From the NCBI GenBank assembly GCA_004431415.1, contig QPMI01000078.1:1-64000 (forward strand): a stretch of DNA of 64,000 nt, written 5' to 3'. Within the stretch, counting starts at the first letter, position 1. Each line of letters opens with the position of its first letter. Source of the DNA: Cyanophora paradoxa (Eukaryota; Glaucocystophyceae; Cyanophorales; Cyanophoraceae). The position numbers and the translations under genes are program-made. The notes beneath the pieces were generated by a model. That model was not told where the DNA came from. It ran no database searches and saw only the letters and a list, made by a program, of their open reading frames with translations. Below, piece by piece: positions 27,896-40,170 of the stretch.

Positions 27896-30800
27896 GTAAC
27901 AGTCCGGCGCCCGGGGAAAAAAGCTATGGTGGGGAAACTGGAAATTAGACTTTTTTCATACTATGATCAAGGGTACGACAGCACCGCTTTGCCGCCGCAG
28001 CATGCCCTTCATCGGGCCAGAGGACGACCTCGCAGCGTAGCTAGAATGCCTCGGCGAGAAGCGTATCAACTTCAGCCGCGCCAGAGTCCCGTCTGGCGGC
28101 GTCCTGAAGGCGCAGTTCGGCGAGGGAGAGAAGCTGCGCATCGCCGAGGTCGGAGATACTACGTCTGCCGCAGTGCTACTTGTATGTGCGTTCGTGCCTT
28201 GGAGACGTCGTGCGAGCGCGCCAATACCCGCGTCAGCAGGATCCCACGAGCCCAGCCTCTCGCGCTAGCTGCGCGCCTTCAACCCTACGCCTCCGGCGGC
28301 CTAGCCCCGCGCTCGATCGCGCTTACTCGCAGGTCGCGGCTCTGCACGTTAAGGCTGTTCCGGGAGACTAGCCGGCTCGCCATTGCCCGCAGCAGGCCTG
28401 CCACATTCACGTGCGCGCTTCCGTGGCTCGCTGGCTTGCCATGCAGAGCCGCGACGCCGCCGACGCCGTCCGCCGACGCCAAGCGAGTCCGTGCAGCCCC
28501 GCCCGCGCCCCCCGCCCGCGCGCCGCGCGCCCCGCCGCAGGAGGCCGCGCGGCGGCGCCGCCGGGCGCCCTGAACGCGAGGGGACGACGCCGCGACGCCG
28601 CCGACGCCGTCCGCCGACGCCAAGCGAGTCCGTGCAGCCCCGCCCGCGCCCCCGCCCGCGCGCCGCGCGCCCCGCCGCAGGAGGCCGCGCGGCGGCGCCG
28701 CCGGGCGCCCTGAACGCGAGGGGACGACGCCGTGACGCCGCCGACGCCGTCCGCCGACGCCAAGCGAGTCCGTGCAGCCCCGCCCGCGCCCCCGCCCGCG
28801 CGCCGCGCGCCCCGCCGCAGGAGGCCGCGCGGCGGCGCCGCCGGGCGCCCTGAACGCGAGGGGACGACGCCGCGACGCCGCCGACGCCGTCCGCCGACGC
28901 CAAGCGAGTCCGTGCAGTCCCGCCCGCGCCCCCGCCGCGCGCCGCGCGCCCCGCCGCAGGAGGCCGCGCGGCGGCGCCGCCGGGCGCCCTGAACGCGAGG
29001 GGACGACGCCGCGACGCCGCCGACGCCGTCCGCCGACGCCAAGCGAGTCCGTGCAGCCCCGCCCGCGCCCCCGCCCGCGCGCCGCGCGCCCCGCCGCAGG
29101 AGCCCCCCTTCGCCATTCTAACAAGATCGCGCGGCAGGGCGAGGGGGCAGCTCGCCGGTACGACGCCGTTCTGGAAGACGCCGCATGACGCGTACGCTGG
29201 AGCTGAGCGCCCCGCCCTCGTTCTGTTTTTCTCCGCCGCTTCCAGCTGTTCGAAGAGGAGCAATGTGAGAGCCTGTGGCGCCGTGCGCGGGGCGGGGGCG
29301 CGGGGCGGGGGCGCGGGGCGGGGGCGCGGCGGGGAGCCAGCGCGCACTCGGGCTCATGCTTAGGAGGGAGAAGCCTTGAAGAAGTCCGCCTCGCATCTCG
29401 CGTAAGAGTCTGCTAGACCCCTAAAAAAACGATTAGGACCCCCGGTACAGTATTTCCCGGACCGGGTCCGATTTAGGAGCTCGGTCGGCGTGCGTGCCGG
29501 GGGGCGCCCTGCAAGCGCGACCAACGCTCTCAGCTAGTTCGATAATGCCCGGATCGCAACTCGCCGCGTCCCCGGGCGAGCGGTGTGAGCTTCGGGCGGT
29601 CGGCAAGCGACTGGCACCTTCGGAGAGCCTCCGGAGCGGCGTGCCGGTCAGCAGGCGGCAGCAACGCCTCCAGAAGTGATAGTATAGCATACAAGATCGT
29701 TCTGGAATGCCGCGAGACGCTCCCCGCCTGCCGACCCGCACCGCCCCGCGGCCGCGTCGCGCAAGCCTCGTAGCGCGGGCGCCCAGCGAGCAGCGGCGGC
29801 ATCTCCCTGCCTGCAGGACACTACTGGTGCGCTGCTTTAGGTCGCGGGCAACAGTGGGTCGCACGCAACAGTGCCGCTGACGAACGCGCAGGCCGATCGG
29901 CTGTCAGGAGCCTCTCCCGATAGCTACTGCACCTGTAGCTGCCACAGGCAGCCTCTCGGGCGTCCCACCATGCGGGTTTGCGGTCCGCGAGTCCGAGCGG
30001 CCAGCAGCAGCCGAGCGGCACGTTGGATTCGTCAGCCAACCTTCCACCGGCGAGCTTTTCCGGCTTAGATAGCCCACAGCCACCGGAAACAGCGTCCCGG
30101 GCTCCTTTTACAGGCGTCCGCGCGCCTCTTCGGCTCACTGCCCCGGCGCACCTCGGACAACCGACAGCCTTGCGCCCAGGTGCGGCGCCTCCCGTCGTTC
30201 CTCGCGCAGAAAAGGATGATTGAAGGATCGCGCATGCTTAGGGCTCGTCCTGACGCTGTTTCGCACAGGTCGGCCGGCTTCGTGCGGATTGCTTGCACCG
30301 TCGAAGGCGGACGACGCACCGCGCACGCGCAACGCTCTGCAACATCTCTCCGGTCGATCCTGTTGCAGGCGAGCCGCGCCCGCTGCCGCGCTGCGCCCGA
30401 GCGCCGACCCCCGCCGCAGTTTGATGGTCGCGCGGCCGCACCCGTGCGCTCCCGCCCAATCGCTGCGCATAGCCGTGATCCTCGCCTCAGATGCTCGCGA
30501 AAAGACCGCGCGGGAGCGGGTCCTCCGCCGCTCCTTCCCCCCTCGCGGGCGGCTTCCGCCTCGGAGACGACCATCCCGTCGCCGAGCTCGCCCAGGTCCG
30601 AGGGGTCCCTAGGAGGGGGAGACCCGACTTTCGGCCGACCACGGGGGCTTATAGAGCGCTTCAATGCGAGTTTAAAAAGCATAGTCTCCGGTCCGGCAGG
30701 TCACTTTTAGAGACGACTTCCTGGCACCGTTGCCGGGCCGCTGGGCCACGGGAATCGCTGGGCCGGGTCCGCTCTCTTTCCCCGCGCACTAGTCTGCATC

Positions 30801-31379
30801 TGATCTCGAGTTCAGCAGACTAGCAGACTCTTACGTCGCGCAGCCGCCGCTAGGGCGCGTTGCGCGGCCGGGCGAGGCGCGCCTGCGGATGCGGACGCGG
30901 AGGCGCTTCCAATGAGTCTCTGCAACGCTACTCGATGCCTCATAGTCGATTGGCTGCGGCGCTGCGCCGTCGCTGCTGCCGGACAGCCGCCCGGGCGGGA
31001 CAAAGGGCAGGCACCGCGCACCTGAGACGCGCGACCCCGTTAGCTAGCTCTCCCGGCGGCGCAAGCCGGCGCGTTCTCTGCGCACCAACGCTAGCTTTCG
31101 AAAGCGCATCAGCGCGTGGATCCGGAGCTGCCTGCTCGGGCACTCCGGCCGGGCACTGCGGCACTAGCTAGCTTCACGTGGATCGCGCTCGCTGCCGCGG
31201 ACGGCACAGTTAGAGGCTTCTCTTTGTTTCCCGACAACGCGCTTAAGCCTGCTAGCATTCGAACGCAGCAAGCTAGCTACGATCCGCAAGACCCCTAGTT
31301 CGAGTCCGGCCCACCCCGGATCGGCCGGTTGTTTTAAAAGTTTACCATAGCTTTTTTTCCCCGGGCGCCGGACTGTTAC
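27896..31379. mobile_element. 3.5-kb element with 35-bp terminal inverted repeats
   Basis: The left end gtaacagtccggcgcccggg, then a run of six A and gctatggt (27,896-27,930), is inverted at 31,344-31,379, where the A-run is seven. The interior holds the 140-bp array and about 2 kb of GC-rich sequence without a recognisable transposase. A similar cgccagctgc(a)gcggca string flanks both ends in the same orientation. Confidence 0.55.
28430..29100. repeat. Five-copy 140-bp GC-rich tandem repeat
   Basis: aagcgagtccgtgcag recurs at 28,481, 28,622, 28,762, 28,902 and 29,041 (period 139-141). Each unit includes cgccccgccgcaggaggccg and cgccgacgccgtccgccgac. Frames do not stay aligned, since the period is not a multiple of three. 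Confidence 0.8.
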
Positions 31380-31759
31380 GCCAGCTGCGGCAGAACTTGC
31401 ACCACCACTTCCCGCGCGACTCATTGCGAGTGAAGTGCTCCTGGCCCGGCTTCAGCCTCTCACCATCTGGCAACTCGACTGGATCGCTGATTCTGCTCAT
31501 TGCAGCGCTCGGATTGCTGCCGCTGCCGCCTTCTGCGCGACTGGCGCTGCATGCGCAGGGGCTCGAACCGGGGGTTTTGTATGGGAGCCTCCACTTCGCA
31601 CGAAGTTGCGGTCACCCACCCGAAACTGAAACTGAAACTTCGCACTTCGCACGAAGTTTTAGTGACCTGAAACTTCGGGCCGGCAACCCTAGTCCCGCCC
31701 CCGGCCCGGCCCGGCCCGGCCCATGGCTAAGTCCCGTGTGCGTGTGTGTACCACGGGCG

Positions 31760-32002
31760 GACCTTAAGCTTGTGCAGTCGACGTCGGAAAGCCGTATACG
31801 TACAGCCGCGCCGGAGGCCAAGGGGGATCCGGAGGAGGGGGATCCGGAGGGGAGTATACGTAGGTACAAATCAGAGAAAGGGGGAGGGCGGTACAGGTGC
31901 GGGCTAGAGGAGGGTGCGGAGGAAGAGGGGGCGCAGCGCTAGCTCGCAAGCCGCCGCCGCGCCGGCCGCGTCCAGCGCCGCCAGGCACTCCTGCACCCCG
32001 CG
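31760..32002 (-). pseudogene. 3' fragment of the F-box/LRR gene
   Basis: About 243 bases almost identical to 44,461-44,702, including the last codons and stop (cta at 31,904-31,906) and 3' flank of the F-box/LRR gene copies. Upstream exons are absent, so it is a dispersed gene fragment. Confidence 0.7.
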
Positions 32003-32019
32003 GATAGTCCCAGGTACTC

Positions 32020-32295
32020 CAAAAGTGCAGATATATCGACAGAATCAGTCGATCGACAGAATCTGTCGCCGAGTCGATCGACTGATTCTGCGCCAGAAAA
32101 TTAATCGGTCGACCGATTCTGTCGAATTTTATCGACTGACTCTGCGACAGATTCGGTCGACAAAATCAGTCGATCGACCAACTCTGTCGATCGACTGATT
32201 CTGCGCCAGAATCGGTCGACCGATTCTGTCGAATTTTATCGATATCGACAGACTCTGCATGCGACAGAATCGGTCGACAAAATCTGTCGATACTT
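32020..32295. repeat. Palindromic satellite of GATTCTGTCGA units
   Basis: Dense array of variants of tcgacagaatcagtcgatcg and its inverse. The left edge (ctccaaaagtgcagatata) is also the edge of the related array near 44,441. No coding potential. Confidence 0.75.
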
Positions 32296-32670
32296 GATAT
32301 ATTAATATATATTGATATATATCGCCAGGTTTGTCGATAAATTGATTAATATTCTTCATATTAAGATTATTGATTTGTATATTATCTTGTAAAAATATTG
32401 AGCCAGTACTAGTGGAGGATCTCCGGGGGATCCAGCTGCAGGTCGCATGCACAGGCCTAGGTCAGCTATACTACTGTAGGCGTACTACGGTAGTTAAATT
32501 GCCGCGTAGTAAAATTGCCGAATTGGTCCGAAACCGGAATTGCCGTGGCAATAAATTGCCGAATCCAGATTTCTGTTCTATGGCGGGCTAAGCAAATACC
32601 TACCCCCGGCCCCCAAGCAATTGCCGTGTTGCTAAATTGCCGAATTCGGCCTCTCGGCAATTTACGGCAA

Positions 32671-35028
32671 CAAGATCCGTGCTCCTGCGGAGCACTAAGT
32701 ACGGCGAAGCCTCGCGGACGCCCTCGCGGCTGTCACAGTAGGCCTATAGGGCACTGGCCAGCGGCCTGGCCGATCGCGAACAGCTTTCTGGTTGGAAGCT
32801 GGCCGGCTGACGGCCAGTCCAGCTACCGCTGGCCGGCTAGAGGAATATAACTAGAGGAATATTAATGTACTGAGGAAATAAAGGGAGGCCGGAGCAGGTT
32901 GAGATTAGAGGAGATGAATTATATATAATATTGTTGAGAGGGAGGCCCGGGAGGGGCAAGGTTCTCGCGGCCAGGCGCATGCACAGAGCTTGCGAATCGC
33001 TTAAACAGAATCTTGAATGCATATAGCTATAGCATCGATGTGCGGGGCTGCGGAGCTCGAGGCGAGGGCGCGCGGAAAGATGTGCAGGTCCATGCAGGAT
33101 CGAATTTTCGGGGTCGGCTGGGTCCTCGCGGCCCGTCGCATACGCAAAGCGTGCGGAAGACTTTGCCTACATCTTAAATGCTTATGCTATCGTTCCGCGC
33201 ATGCGCCGCGGCGTGGGCGCGCGGAAAGATGTCAGGGCGCGTGCAGGATCGAATTTTGGCCGTCGGGTACCTTCCTGCGCTGTTCCGGCTCCGAAAAGCG
33301 GATTTCGGGGGTGCGCAGGCCCTGCTATGTCCATGCGCGCCAGTACGCATCGATTGCGCGCGTCGCGGGACCGGGCGGGACCGGCTAGCGCTGGATCAAA
33401 TTTTCGGCCGACTCTTCGCACTGGAGCGTCGACGGCGCTTGAAATCGAGCTTGCGGCGATGCGCTCGCCCTCGCGCGGCATTCTGTATCGTTCTGGGGCG
33501 TCCCTGGCGCGATTTCGTCGCGGGACCGGGCGGGACCGGGTCCCACCTTCTGACTCGGACTGCATTTGTCGGAGGTTAAGTACCGGAATTGATCCAGAGG
33601 GAAATTCGATTTTCGCGCGACGCCCACGGGCGAGCGGTCGTCTTAGGGGAGCCACGACGCTAAAAATGGATCTAGAGAGGTCTGTGGGGTTAGGGTAGCT
33701 GAGTCATTAGCGGCAATCGCGTCCGTGTCGAGGCAGAATTAATAATTCGTCCTCGAGGGAGTGCGACGCGGAAATTATTTAGCAGGGGGATCTTGAGTGG
33801 AAAAAAGGTTAAAAAAGGAATTTATATCGGCGGTTTTTGGGTTTGAGACAAGATCCGTGCTCCTGCGGAGCACTAAGTACGGCGAAGCCTCGCGGACGCC
33901 CTCGCGGCTGTCACAGTAGGCCTATAGGGCACTGGCCAGCGGCCTGGCCGATCGCGAACAGCTTTCTGGTTGGAAGCTGGCCGGCTGACGGCCAGTCCAG
34001 CTACCGCTGGCCGGCTAGAGGAATATAACTAGAGGAATATTAATGTACTGAGGAAATAAAGGGAGGCCGGAGCAGGTTGAGATTAGAGGAGATGAATTAT
34101 ATATAATATTGTTGAGAGGGAGGCCCGGGAGGGGCAAGGTTCTCGCGGCCAGGCGCATGCACAGAGCTTGCGAATCGCTTAAACAGAATCTTGAATGCAT
34201 ATAGCTATAGCATCGATGTGCGGGGCTGCGGAGCTCGAGGCGAGGGCGCGCGGAAAGATGTGCAGGTCCATGCAGGATCGAATTTTCGGGGTCGGCTGGG
34301 TCCTCGCGGCCCGTCGCATACGCAAAGCGTGCGGAAGACTTTGCCTACATCTTAAATGCTTATGCTATCGTTCCGCGCATGCGCCGCGGCGTGGGCGCGC
34401 GGAAAGATGTCAGGGCGCGTGCAGGATCGAATTTTGGCCGTCGGGTACCTTCCTGCGCTGTTCCGGCTCCGAAAAGCGGATTTCGGGGGTGCGCAGGCCC
34501 TGCTATGTCCATGCGCGCCAGTACGCATCGATTGCGCGCGTCGCGGGACCGGGCGGGACCGGCTAGCGCTGGATCAAATTTTCGGCCGACTCTTCGCACT
34601 GGAGCGTCGACGGCGCTTGAAATCGAGCTTGCGGCGATGCGCTCGCCCTCGCGCGGCATTCTGTATCGTTCTGGGGCGTCCCTGGCGCGATTTCGTCGCG
34701 GGACCGGGCGGGACCGGGTCCCACCTTCTGACTCGGACTGCATTTGTCGGAGGTTAAGTACCGGAATTGATCCAGAGGGAAATTCGATTTTCGCGCGACG
34801 CCCACGGGCGAGCGGTCGTCTTAGGGAGCCACGACGCTAAAAATGGATCTAGAGAGGTCTGTGGGGGTTAGGGTAGCTGAGTCATTAGCGGCAATCGCGT
34901 CCGTGTCGAGGCAGAATTAATAATTCGTCCTCGAGGGAGTGCGACGCGGAAATTATTTAGCAGGGGGGATCTTGAGTGGAAAAAAAGGTTAAAAAAGGAA
35001 TTTATATCGGCGGTTTTTGGGTTTGAGA
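32671..35028. repeat. 1,178-bp tandem direct duplication
   Basis: 32,671-33,848 and 33,849-35,028 are nearly identical. The differences I see are homopolymer lengths (gggg/ggg, a six- versus seven-A run, and similar). The unit holds ctggccggct motifs, an aataaa, and repeated gtgcaggatcgaatttt strings, but no recognisable gene. Confidence 0.85.
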
Positions 35029-35102
35029 AAGAGGCTTCGCCTGAAAGAGGCTTCGCCTGATTATTTACAACGGCTAAAAAACTACGCCTACAGTATAGCC
35101 TA

Positions 35103-35212
35103 TGTTGCCAGCATAGTTTAGCTGGGGACTGGTCTCATTGGGGTACAGGTACAGACTAGGGGTACAGATCTACAGGGACTTGGGATAATAGGAATATATG
35201 CCTACTGCAACA
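35103..35212 (+). repeat. Left LTR
   Basis: 110 bp, TG...CA ends with inverted hexamers TGTTGC/GCAACA. Followed directly by tgatacgacttcacaag, which recurs at about 35,333 and could be a primer-binding site; it does not start with TGG. Confidence 0.75.
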
Positions 35213-37421
35213 TGATACGACTTCACAAGCGCACGTCCTCGTGCGCGTTAACTAGTAAGAGAGAAAAATACAGATATACAAGACGCGGGGGTAGGCCCCG
35301 GAAACCTCCCGGTACGCAAGCCGGGGGTCCATGATACGACTTCACAAGACGAGAGGCTGGTGAAGGCGAAAATATGAAGTAAACAATGGAGGTCCCAACC
35401 TCAAGCCAGAGCGCCTATCTAGCCTACGCGCTCACCGACCGGGCGGCCTCGAAAACCTAGTGTAGCTATAGATTACCAACTATAGTGTGCAAGTCCGAGC
35501 CACTGAGCAGAGGGAACCGACTAAACTACAGCTGATCTAGCCATGGCGAGTCCAAACATGAGGAGTCGAGCCAGGGTGCGCTGCATACGTATATAAATGC
35601 AGGGATATGAATACCTATATCACTATCGCGAGAGACAGCTACTCAATGCAATGGAAAGTCGAAGGCTGAATCTATCTGGCAGCTACAACATGTCACTGTC
35701 GCACAAGTGCGCGTCCTCGTGCACTAGCCGAAAAACAAAACCGAGTCCAGAGACAACTAGCTAGTCAAGTATAAAAGTCCAACTGAAATCCGGGCTGCGC
35801 TGCATGAAGCCGGGCCAGGTCCAGAAGGAGGCGTACGGACTGCCACTCGAGGGCGAGCAAGGAGAGGCCGCCCGGGGCCAGATGTTTGCCCTCGAGGGTC
35901 GATAACGGTCAGGGGAAAAACCGGGCAAAAAACCCTGTCGTGCCGTCGCAGTCGCCGCACTGGTGCCGTCGCCGCGCCGAGGGCCAGAGGCCGGGGAGAG
36001 GGCGAAGCGAAGACGCCGGAGCCGGAGGAGGGAGAGGTGGGAGCCGGGGGAAGGAGGAGTCGAAGCCGAGGAGAGCCAAGGGGATGGATGGGCGCCCGCG
36101 CCGCATCGGAGAGCCGCGCCTCGAGGCCGACCACCGCCATCTCACATGCCGCCCGTGACAAGGCAACCCGTCAAACAAATCCATCTGAATCAAAAAGAGG
36201 ATTGTCACGGGGCGGCAAGTGAGAGGGGTGGACCGGGCTCTAGGGGCTCGCGATCGGGCGACAGGGAAGGGCTCAAGGCAGCACAGAGCATAGCGCTAGC
36301 ATCGATATCGCGTTGCAAGGCGGAGCAGCCGGCGGGCGGGGCGGCGCAGCCACTGAGCAGGGCGGGGCGGCGCTGGCGCAGCGAGGCTCGGCGGGGCAAA
36401 TCATCAGAGCTAAAGGGGCGTCCCCCTGGGAAAAACGTGGCGGAGCTAGCGGGGCGCCATCGCAACGCTCGCTGGCGAGCCCTGAGGAGGCAGTGCCGCC
36501 GCGTGGGTCTTTGGCCCCCCATTCTCAGGTATCGTCCGATAGCGCGTGGGCCACGTGGCGCGACACGGTCGGGAGCCGGCCCAAGCTTGGAGGGGCCTTA
36601 GGCGCGCCGTTCCCAAGGGCTATCTTGGAGGGGCCTTAGGCGCGCCGTTCCCAAGGGCATCCAAATCATCATCAAATATTTCCTGGAGGGGCCATCTAGG
36701 GGCGCGCCTCTTATCATCTCGAACCGGTCCCGGGACATAGTCTTAGCGTCGATTGCGAGCCCACTAGGAGGCGTGCCGCCCCCTCGACACAAGTCATGGC
36801 GCACGGGAAAGAGGGAGACGGTTGGCCTGCGCCTCGCGGTGGGCTCCGGACTCCGGGACGGTGTTGGCTCGCACAGAAGCGGCAGCGGCGGTGGGCTCGG
36901 CATCTCGCAGGGAAAGGGATGGTCAGACAAGAACAAAGTAACGAGAGAGGCCATCAAGAGAGGCTTCCCGGCAGCGGCGGGCTGATCGTAGCCGAAGGCT
37001 CCCCCTCCCCTTTCCACAGCAGAATTGCCGCGAGCCAGAGGCAAGCGTCACCGGCCGTGGGCCACCGGAGCAGAATCGGGAGGAGAAACCGAGAGGGAGA
37101 AAGAGGGTGTACGGGGCGCAATGGGCGGGAGGGGGTACAGCATTGAGGGCGAGCCGCGAAGGGGTCGACGAGGTAGAGAGGGGGTACGGTTCCGAGGCGG
37201 GGGGTACGGAGCGAGGCCAGGGGGGACAGTGCCGAGACGAAAAGGAGGGGGGTACGGTTCCGAGGGGGGTACGGCATTGAGGCCAGGGGGTATAGCGCCG
37301 AGACGAAAAGGAGGGGGGGGTAGAGGGAAGGGGAAAGAGGCCGAAGGGAAAGAGGGCAGGGGCGCCGCCCCCGCGGGCGACGTGGGCGCGGACGCTAGGC
37401 GCCCGTGGCCAGAGAACGTGC

Positions 37422-38168
37422 TCAGAGGAGGCCGAGCCGCGCCCGCCAGTCGAGCGGGAGCGCCGGCGCGCCATGAGGCAACGGGATGCCCGCCAGGGCA
37501 CAGGCAGCCACGCACTGAGAGTAGTCATCAAAGCGGTGCACGAGAGGCCACGACAGCTGGAAGAGGGCCAGGCAGCGCATGCAGATGGACGGTGACACTG
37601 GCGGTGCCGGGAGCTGAGGGAGGCCGACAGGCGTCGAGGTGTAGGGCGACGGGAGCTGAGGAGGGCCGGCTGGCAACGGGTACGGGGGAGCCTGCTGGGA
37701 GTACGGAGCCGACTGAAGACCCGGGCTCGAGCCCATGACCCCGGCGCCGCTGGGCGGGTAGATCTCGCTCTCGCCATCGGACTCGTAGTCGAACTGACCA
37801 GCGAAGTGCGTGGGCGCCCCCTGCGGGTTTGCGGCATACGCAGCAGCATCCTGCACCAACCGGTCGCGGAGACATGCGATGGTGGTCTCCACGATCTGCT
37901 TGATGAGGTTCGGCGTCGGGCCAGGTGGAGCGCTGGACGTTGGTGACAGGGCCGACGTTGACGGGGCCAACTCGAGCTCGTGGCGCGGGCGTTTAGACGG
38001 CGACGGGTCGAGGGTGTCTTCAGCAACGTCTGTGCGAGTCATGCAGACTGCACGTGCCGGGCCTCCCGACTCAGCGCTTGTCGGCGTAGCGCCGGCGAGG
38101 AGGGTGACGAGCTTCGACTTGCGCCTGATCTCCAGGTCCTCCAGCCACGCCAGGATTTGCATTAGCAC
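37422..38168 (-). CDS. Element ORF2: disordered protein with C2HC-type zinc-binding end
   Basis: ORF of 248 aa inside the LTR element. It begins MLMQILAWLEDLEIRRKSKL, has a nuclear-signal-like KRPRHELEL, a long Pro/Ser/Gln-rich middle and a C-terminus SICMRCLALFQLSW...HRFDDYSQC, giving C-x2-C-x11-H-x7-C. The AWLEDLEI start repeats the DWLEDL end of ORF1; a 165-base intron between them could fuse both into about 575 aa. Gag-like nucleic-acid binding is plausible, not proven. Confidence 0.45.
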   Translation of the reverse strand: MLMQILAWLEDLEIRRKSKLVTLLAGATPTSAESGGPARAVCMTRTDVAEDTLDPSPSKRPRHELELAPSTSALSPTSSAPPGPTPNLIKQIVETTIACLRDRLVQDAAAYAANPQGAPTHFAGQFDYESDGESEIYPPSGAGVMGSSPGLQSAPYSQQAPPYPLPAGPPQLPSPYTSTPVGLPQLPAPPVSPSICMRCLALFQLSWPLVHRFDDYSQCVAACALAGIPLPHGAPALPLDWRARLGLL

Positions 38169-38296
38169 ACAACAACAACTACTAGGAGTTTCACATCGCT
38201 CAGCTTATCTCTCCGACTAAATAACACTGGGGACCGTCGAGTGCTGTGCTCTGTCTACGATTGGTTGCGAGGTTTTGCTTCTAAGTACCTACCTAC

Positions 38297-39295
38297 TTAC
38301 ACAACCGGCCTAGTTATAATATCATCTATAACCAGGTCCTCCAGCCAGTCCTGGGCCTGTTGGATGAAGGACGTAGTCGCGAGGCCCGGGTCGTTCGGGA
38401 AGGCGCTCTCGGTCTTCTGTCGAAGTTCGCGCAGCTTCGGCATCACCTTGTCGACCAGCAAGTCAAAGTTAGCTCGTCTCCGGTCAGCCTCCTCCCGGTA
38501 GACCTCCCAGGTGTCGTCGTGCTCACGGGCGCGTAGGGCGATCTGGGCGTCCAGCTTCTGTATGATGAGCGTCGGTGTCACCCGTGTGCCCGAGACTTGG
38601 AGCGCCTCCACCGTCAGGTCGAACTGAAGCTTCGGCGGGATCCCGTAGTACATGGTGTCCGCCCATGCCGAAAGGTTCCGTTTGTCGTGTTCGTCGATGC
38701 GTGATCGTGCGTACTCACAGAAGTCATCGTAAGAGCGGAGAGTCGTCTTAGGCATCAAATCCCGCACCCCGATGAGCGTCGCCTCGCGTGCGTTGAGCTG
38801 CGCCTGCGCGGCGTTCTTCTGCGCCTCCGTCGCCTCGGCGTTGTTCTTGAGGGCCTCCACCACGTTGTTCTGCTCCGCGCGCGCCGCTTCGTACTTTGCG
38901 AGGGCCTTGTCGAAGTCCACCTGCTGCGCAAGGCGCGCCCGGTACTGGTCCTGCTCCTCCGCCGGAAGGACTTGTGCCAGCTCCCGCAGCATCAGTGAAC
39001 AACGGGTGCGTTCTTCAGGCGTGGTTGCGGTGCCGGCGAAGAAGGGTTTGCGGTTGACTACACCATCCAGCTGTTCCAGCGTCCGCTTGACGTTCGCGTG
39101 CGTCATCGGGTAACCGAACGAGTAGACGGTGCAGTTGTTGATCTTCACCAGCGTCGGCTCCGTCGTCGGCTGTATCTGCCGGGAGTACTGCTGGTGCTGC
39201 GGCATCACCTGCGATGTTGCAACCTCGGCGATCTGAGAGAAGTCGCAGACGCGAGCAAGATGCGGCCGCGTGTGCCGTGACGACGACGACGACAT
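38297..39295 (-). CDS. Element ORF1: 332-aa helical protein, possibly Gag-like
   Basis: Intact ORF from MSSSSSRHTRPHLARVCDF. A structured N-terminus (VKINNCTVYSFGYPMTHANV) is followed by a coiled coil (FDKALAKYEAARAEQNNVVE and AQKNAAQAQLNAREATLIG) and a helical domain (YDDFCEYARSRIDEHDKRNL, MYYGIPPKLQFDLTVEALQV). It ends QAQDWLEDLVIDDIITRP. No family recognised. Its place between LTRs and lack of enzymatic motifs suggest a Gag-like or accessory protein, but it lies antisense to the orientation suggested by the polypurine tract. Confidence 0.5.
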   Translation of the reverse strand: MSSSSSRHTRPHLARVCDFSQIAEVATSQVMPQHQQYSRQIQPTTEPTLVKINNCTVYSFGYPMTHANVKRTLEQLDGVVNRKPFFAGTATTPEERTRCSLMLRELAQVLPAEEQDQYRARLAQQVDFDKALAKYEAARAEQNNVVEALKNNAEATEAQKNAAQAQLNAREATLIGVRDLMPKTTLRSYDDFCEYARSRIDEHDKRNLSAWADTMYYGIPPKLQFDLTVEALQVSGTRVTPTLIIQKLDAQIALRAREHDDTWEVYREEADRRRANFDLLVDKVMPKLRELRQKTESAFPNDPGLATTSFIQQAQDWLEDLVIDDIITRPVV

Positions 39296-40170
39296 CGTAG
39301 AGTGATGCAGGATGAAGGGAAGAAAGAAGAGACGGTCGGGGATGCGACGGTGGCGCGCGGCGCGTGGAGCCGTCCGCGGGCCAGGACGGGACGATGGTCG
39401 GCGCTGGGCTGGCGAGCCTGCGACGGGCCGGGCCGAAAATTTCGGCAGAGATTACCCCTTCGACAGGCCGTGGAGTGCGCGGCGCTGAGGCGGGCGTCGT
39501 GGCAGTCTCGATCGAGGGTGAACCGCCGCGCGCCCGAGAGTTGCCACTGGTACTCCACCCCGCGAGCTCCGCGCGCGCCGTCGGCCTCCGATCACTGCAC
39601 GTGATGCGCGGGTGAGCTCCTCGTGGAGCCGCGCACGCCGCGTCGCGTCGCTACGACATCGCCGACACCACCTGGCTCTTGGCGTCGGTCGGAAGGCACG
39701 AGTGCGTGCGCGCTTTGGGCAGAACCCGAGCGCGGAGCTCTCTCTGCGCAAAAGAATCGTACGCTACGGGCGAGCCCTCGCGCAGGATCCCTGAAGCGTA
39801 GTGCCCGGGACTCGCGCTGGGAAGTCGCGACCGCGATGCGGCGAGCGACGCGCGGGCCCCCACCGTGTGTGCACGGTGTCCTTCTTGCTTGCCAGCGGCG
39901 TCCAGCGAGGCGGTTGCGCGAGCGCGACGCCTGTCCGGAAGTTGCCCCTCGTGCGCCGACCCGGCTGCACGCGATCGGCTCCGGGGCTGCAAGCTGCAAG
40001 CTGACGCTCCAATCCCTCCCGTAGTCGCTAGCTGGCAGGATGGGCCGACCGCAGGCCCGGCGCACTCCCCCCCCGCGTAGACCGCGCGGCCTCGTTGACC
40101 ACGGACTCGGCCAGAGCAGCTGAGCTAGCTACTCCAGCACGGAGTGCGCGCGGCGTCCCAAGGCGAGGGA

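Noticed and set aside
36200-37400. Long ORFs in the plus strand of the LTR element interior
   Set aside because: Arg/Gly/Ser-rich frames with no ordered segments, overlapping similar frames on the other strand.
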